Assembly (NCBI GenBank): GCA_025964635.1 | Contig: JAOPYP010000396.1 | Location: 1-8,219 of the forward strand | DNA length: 8,219 nucleotides | Reading direction: 5' to 3' | Source: Actinomycetes bacterium | GTDB taxonomy: Bacteria; Actinomycetota; Actinomycetes; Streptosporangiales; Streptosporangiaceae | Shown here: positions 6,009 to 8,219 of the stretch, piece after piece | Layout of the letters: each line of letters starts with the position of its first letter | Position numbering within the stretch: position 1 is the first letter of the stretch | Notes under the pieces: model-generated | Told to the model about the DNA's origin: nothing | The model's input: the letters and a program-made list of their open reading frames with translations, nothing else | Database searches by the model: none | Position numbers and translations under genes: made by a program

Positions 6009-7142
6009 TCACTGGTGGAACGCCTGGCGGAAGTGGGCTGTGAAGGCGGTCTGGCCGTTGGCCACCTGCTGGTTGAACGGGGTCAGGTAGGTGTGCTGTG
6101 GGCCGCCCACCTGCGCGTACAGGGCCTTGAGCGTGTTGGGGCAGCCGTTAGCGGGCGCGAACGCGTTGCTGCTCGCCTCGAACCCAGCGTCGCAGAGCGC
6201 CTGCTGGCCCGGGTTACTGAACACGAAGTTCAGGAAGAGCTTCGCCGAGTCAGGGCTGGCTGTCCCCGCGGTGATCCCGATGCCCCGGGGGATCAATGGG
6301 GTGAAGTCCTTGGTGTATTCCCAGCCTAGTAGCTTGCGGTCTGCGGGGACGGTCTCGATGGGACCGCGGGCCAGTCCTGACTCGAACACGGCCACCGCGA
6401 AACCTCCCTGGGCGACGTCCTGGCCCAGTACGTCCCCGTCTCCCGGCGTCTTCGCGGTCTGGCCGAGTTTGCTGAGCGCCGCCCAGCCTTTCTGGTGCAC
6501 GTACGCCCAGAACGCGGTGTAGCCGAAATTGTTGTTAATGGTGTACGTGGCGACCTTGTACTTCCCGCTGATCCCGTCCTGGGCGATCTGCGCGACCGTC
6601 GCCGGGGGCGCGTGGCCTTTCAGCAGGATCTTGTTGTAGATGGTGATCGCCGGATCGGGCGAGAAGATATAGAGCCCTTTACCTTGAGAGGTGAAGCTCG
6701 GGTAGTCCGAGATTCCCGCAGGAGTAAAGGGCAGCAGGAAGCCATGGGCGACCGCGCCCACCCACAAGCCTGGAGCACTGGCGATCAGGATATCCGCTGT
6801 CCGGGCGCCGGTGGCGTGCTCGGCAGCGTACTTCGAGAACACGACCGGATCCTCGTTATCGGTCACCGTGACGTGGATCCACGGGTACTTAGCCTCGAAT
6901 GCCTTGGTCACATGCTGCATTTGGGAGAGCAGCGCGTTGCTGTAGATCACTAGCCCCTTTTCATGCTTGGAGCCCGAGATCAGCGCCGCCTGACTGAGTG
7001 GCGCGGCAGGGGACGCCGCACTGGTGGCCGAAGCTCCGGAGCCTGGTGATCCAGAGGTACCGCCGCAGGCGGCGGCGGTGACCACCAGGGCGGCGGCAGC
7101 GGCTCCGAGCGCGGCTCTGCGCAACCAGCGAAGTTTCCTCAT
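6009..7142 (-). CDS. ABC transporter solute-binding lipoprotein (extracellular family 1, FbpA-like fold class)
   Basis: This 377-residue protein is the substrate receptor of the importer. A short basic N-terminus and a hydrophobic Ala/Leu/Val stretch lead to a lipobox ending in TAAAC, so Cys26 is the predicted lipidated residue. A Ser/Gly/Ala linker (about 27-50) then links the domain to the membrane. The mature domain begins around KGLVIYSNA (62-70). It has the characteristic FEAKYPWIHV strand (82-91), ADILIASAPGLW (116-127), and a C-terminal SAKLFLNFVFSNPGQQAL block (299-316) typical of this binding-protein class. Cys317 and Cys334 could form a disulphide. I do not see the adjacent tyrosine pair that binds iron in classical ferric-binding proteins, so an organic anion ligand is at least as likely as iron. 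AGGAGG at 7153-7148 lies 5 bases before the ATG. The gene heads the importer operon, behind the regulator gene. Confidence 0.9.
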   Translation of the reverse strand: MRKLRWLRRAALGAAAAALVVTAAACGGTSGSPGSGASATSAASPAAPLSQAALISGSKHEKGLVIYSNALLSQMQHVTKAFEAKYPWIHVTVTDNEDPVVFSKYAAEHATGARTADILIASAPGLWVGAVAHGFLLPFTPAGISDYPSFTSQGKGLYIFSPDPAITIYNKILLKGHAPPATVAQIAQDGISGKYKVATYTINNNFGYTAFWAYVHQKGWAALSKLGQTAKTPGDGDVLGQDVAQGGFAVAVFESGLARGPIETVPADRKLLGWEYTKDFTPLIPRGIGITAGTASPDSAKLFLNFVFSNPGQQALCDAGFEASSNAFAPANGCPNTLKALYAQVGGPQHTYLTPFNQQVANGQTAFTAHFRQAFHQ

Positions 7143-7147
7143 GTCTT

Positions 7148-7153
7148 CCTCCT
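7148..7153 (-). promoter_or_regulatory. Ribosome-binding site of the solute-binding protein gene
   Basis: A perfect AGGAGG on the - strand lies 5 bases before the ATG at 7142. It is the strongest such site in the window and fits the high expression usually needed for binding proteins. Confidence 0.8.
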
Positions 7154-7167
7154 ATGGAAGATTGTAA

Positions 7168-7182
7168 ATCTGCTATAGCGAT
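7168..7182. promoter_or_regulatory. Degenerate second operator upstream of the solute-binding protein gene
   Basis: ATCTGCTATAGCGAT shares its first 12 bases with the perfect palindrome upstream of the regulator gene. The second arm lacks one base (GCGAT instead of GCAGAT). The 8-bp core palindrome GCTATAGC is intact. It lies 25 bp upstream of the ATG at 7142 in the 81-bp gap between regulator and binding-protein genes. A possible -10 (TACAAT, - strand 7166-7161) adjoins it, but no good -35 is seen, so a separate promoter here is uncertain. Binding by the adjacent GntR protein is inferred. Confidence 0.65.
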
Positions 7183-7223
7183 CTGACGGAGGTCTATCCG
7201 TCCAGGGTTGGTGCGGTATGGCG

Positions 7224-7952
7224 TTAGGAACGCCCGGCGGACGGCTGGGCGTTGCGCGAGGCGATGGCCAGGAGCGCTTCAGCCCGAGCCCCGCTGTGCT
7301 GCCGCATGACCTTCTCGGCGGTCTCTGGGTCCCGGGCCTCAATGGCCGCGGCCACGTCGCGGTGCTCCTTCATGCTGTGCTGGAGGCTGGCCGGGCCCGG
7401 ATGCGAATCAACCGCCCACTTGAGCCGGAACGCCCAGTCGAAAGCGGTGGCGGTGGAGATCATGTCGATCAGGGTTTGCGTGTGCGCGGCCTCATTCACC
7501 AGCTGGTGAAATCCCCGGGTCACTGTGAGGATCTCCCGGACCTGCGCCTGGCTCCAGCCGGCGCTGGACGCGAGCACCTCAGCCCGGTCACACGCCTCCA
7601 TGATCGCCTTCACCTCTGCCTCGGTGGCCCGCTCGGCCGCCAGCCGGGCGGCGGCACCGCGGAGGGCGACCTCGATCAGCGCGAGCTCGTACAGCCTGGC
7701 CACCGAAGGCTCGGCGACCCGGATCGAGCGCACCGCGTCCCGTTCGATGAGCCGCTCGTGCTCGAGCCGCTGCAGTGCCTCCCGGACTGGGGTCGGGCTC
7801 ACCCCCAGATGATCAGCCAGCGCACGCTCGGTCAGACGCTGGCCCGGCTTCAGCCCGCCGGTCGTGATCTCTTCGCGCAGCGCCCGGTATGCCTGATCGG
7901 ATAGCGTCGGGCCGGTGGTCAGCTTCCGGCCATCCTCGAGATGCTCAGCCAC
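7224..7952 (-). CDS. GntR family transcriptional regulator with FCD domain (FadR/VanR type)
   Basis: This 242-residue DNA-binding protein probably represses the operon until a small, often carboxylate, ligand binds. Residues about 17-80 form the winged helix-turn-helix, with ALREEITTGGLKPGQRL, then LGVSPTPVREAL (49-60) as the recognition region and a wing ending near Val79. Residues about 85-225 form the all-helical FCD ligand domain. His149, His197 (in EHRDVAAAI) and His219 have the spacing of the three metal-binding histidines of this family. The Asp usually found four residues before the first His is Thr145, so metal binding may be altered. The start is GTG at 7952; the nearest Shine-Dalgarno-like sequence, AGGGA, lies about 11 bases away. 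The operator and promoter directly upstream suggest autoregulation, and the second operator ties it to the importer operon. Confidence 0.92.
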   Translation of the reverse strand: MAEHLEDGRKLTTGPTLSDQAYRALREEITTGGLKPGQRLTERALADHLGVSPTPVREALQRLEHERLIERDAVRSIRVAEPSVARLYELALIEVALRGAAARLAAERATEAEVKAIMEACDRAEVLASSAGWSQAQVREILTVTRGFHQLVNEAAHTQTLIDMISTATAFDWAFRLKWAVDSHPGPASLQHSMKEHRDVAAAIEARDPETAEKVMRQHSGARAEALLAIASRNAQPSAGRS

Positions 7953-7968
7953 GTTGCTCGTTTTCCCT

Positions 7969-7984
7969 ATCTGCTATAGCAGAT
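7969..7984. promoter_or_regulatory. Perfect 16-bp palindromic operator upstream of the GntR gene
   Basis: ATCTGCTATAGCAGAT is fully self-complementary. It lies 16 bp upstream of the GTG start and covers the expected transcription start of the promoter at 8014-7986. Palindromes of about this size with an AT-rich centre are typical operators for FCD-type GntR proteins. A related site lies upstream of the solute-binding protein gene. Confidence 0.82.
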
Positions 7985-7985
7985 C

Positions 7986-8014
7986 AAGCTACTGAGGGCT
8001 GCGCTGGATGTCAA
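7986..8014 (-). promoter_or_regulatory. Predicted promoter of the GntR gene
   Basis: On the - strand a perfect TTGACA (8014-8009) is followed, after 17 bp, by TAGCTT (7991-7986), which fits the TAnnnT form of actinobacterial -10 elements. Transcription would start near 7979, inside the palindrome, leaving a leader of about 27 bases. It lies between the DUF1684 stop and the regulator start. If the operon has no promoter of its own, this one could drive all six genes. Confidence 0.6.
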
Positions 8015-8029
8015 TGGTCATCCACCTGG

Positions 8030-8219
8030 CTACCGCGCTTCCTTTCCGGCCGCCGGCAGCGGCATAAGCTCCCCCGCCAGTAGTGATCGCCTAAGCGTGT
8101 TGCCCGCCGGAGCCAGCGGGCATGCCCAGGCTGGGTCGTAGGCACAGGACGGGTTGTAGGCGAAGTTGAAGTCGAGGATCAGCCGGCCCTCGGCGCCGCC
8201 GAGATCTGCGCCCTTGGCC
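8030..8219 (-). CDS. DUF1684 family protein, C-terminal part (cut by window edge)
   Basis: Sixty-two codons before a TAG at 8032-8030 encode the end of a DUF1684 protein. The diagnostic block is LDFNFAYNPSCAYDPAWACPL, which matches the family's conserved LDFNxAYNPxCAF...CPLPPxxN ending with its two cysteines; here it continues as APAGNTL and then LLAGE. Canonical members then close with a short Val-Glu-Ala-Gly-Glu-like end. This one has about 13 further residues rich in Ala, Lys and Arg. DUF1684 proteins are widespread in actinobacteria and of unknown function. The gene runs in the same direction as the regulator, 77 bp upstream, but a promoter in the gap suggests it belongs to a different unit. 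The start lies outside the window. Confidence 0.85.
   Translation of the reverse strand, partial: AKGADLGGAEGRLILDFNFAYNPSCAYDPAWACPLAPAGNTLRRSLLAGELMPLPAAGKEAR

Noticed and set aside
7161..7166. TACAAT (- strand) as -10 of a separate promoter for the binding-protein gene
   Set aside because: At 17-bp spacing the -35 would be CCGTCA (3 of 6 matches), and the start point would fall at the ribosome-binding site. It is left as a possibility in the operator entry only.

Overview
The window is high-GC DNA whose reading frames favour G or C in third codon positions, with GTG as well as ATG starts. Together with the protein families present, this suggests an actinobacterium (a relative of streptomycetes or streptosporangia). 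No ribosomal or other phylogenetic marker is present, so the assignment is inferred. No RNA gene, insertion sequence, integrase or CRISPR array was seen.

Left part (1-1212, + strand): a 15-bp tandem repeat in seven perfect copies lies at the extreme left, possibly inside the 3' end of a truncated gene encoding a Gly-Pro-Val-Glu-Ala tail. About 150 bp later comes a membrane-anchored or secreted trypsin-like serine protease with an intact catalytic triad. An inverted repeat lies between them.

Central and right part (1360-7952, - strand): six genes run in one direction and look like a single catabolic transport locus. In transcription order they are a GntR/FCD repressor, a solute-binding lipoprotein, a fused two-domain ABC permease, an ABC ATPase of the ferric iron/spermidine/putrescine type, an AtuA-family protein (DUF1446, acyclic terpene utilization family) and a DUF4387 protein. 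Two junctions (permease/ATPase and AtuA/DUF4387) use the same 8-bp start/stop overlap, which suggests translational coupling. A perfect 16-bp palindrome lies at the predicted transcription start of the regulator gene, just downstream of a TTGACA-N17-TAGCTT promoter. A degenerate copy lies just upstream of the solute-binding protein gene. The simplest reading is a repressor that controls both itself and the importer/enzyme operon in response to a small carboxylate-like ligand. The substrate cannot be named from sequence.

Right edge (8030-8219, - strand): the last 62 codons of a DUF1684 protein, upstream of the regulator and in the same direction.

The most interesting item is the pairing of an ABC importer with the poorly understood AtuA-DUF4387 pair under a dedicated regulator, with none of the acyclic terpene (citronellol/geraniol) degradation enzymes in view.
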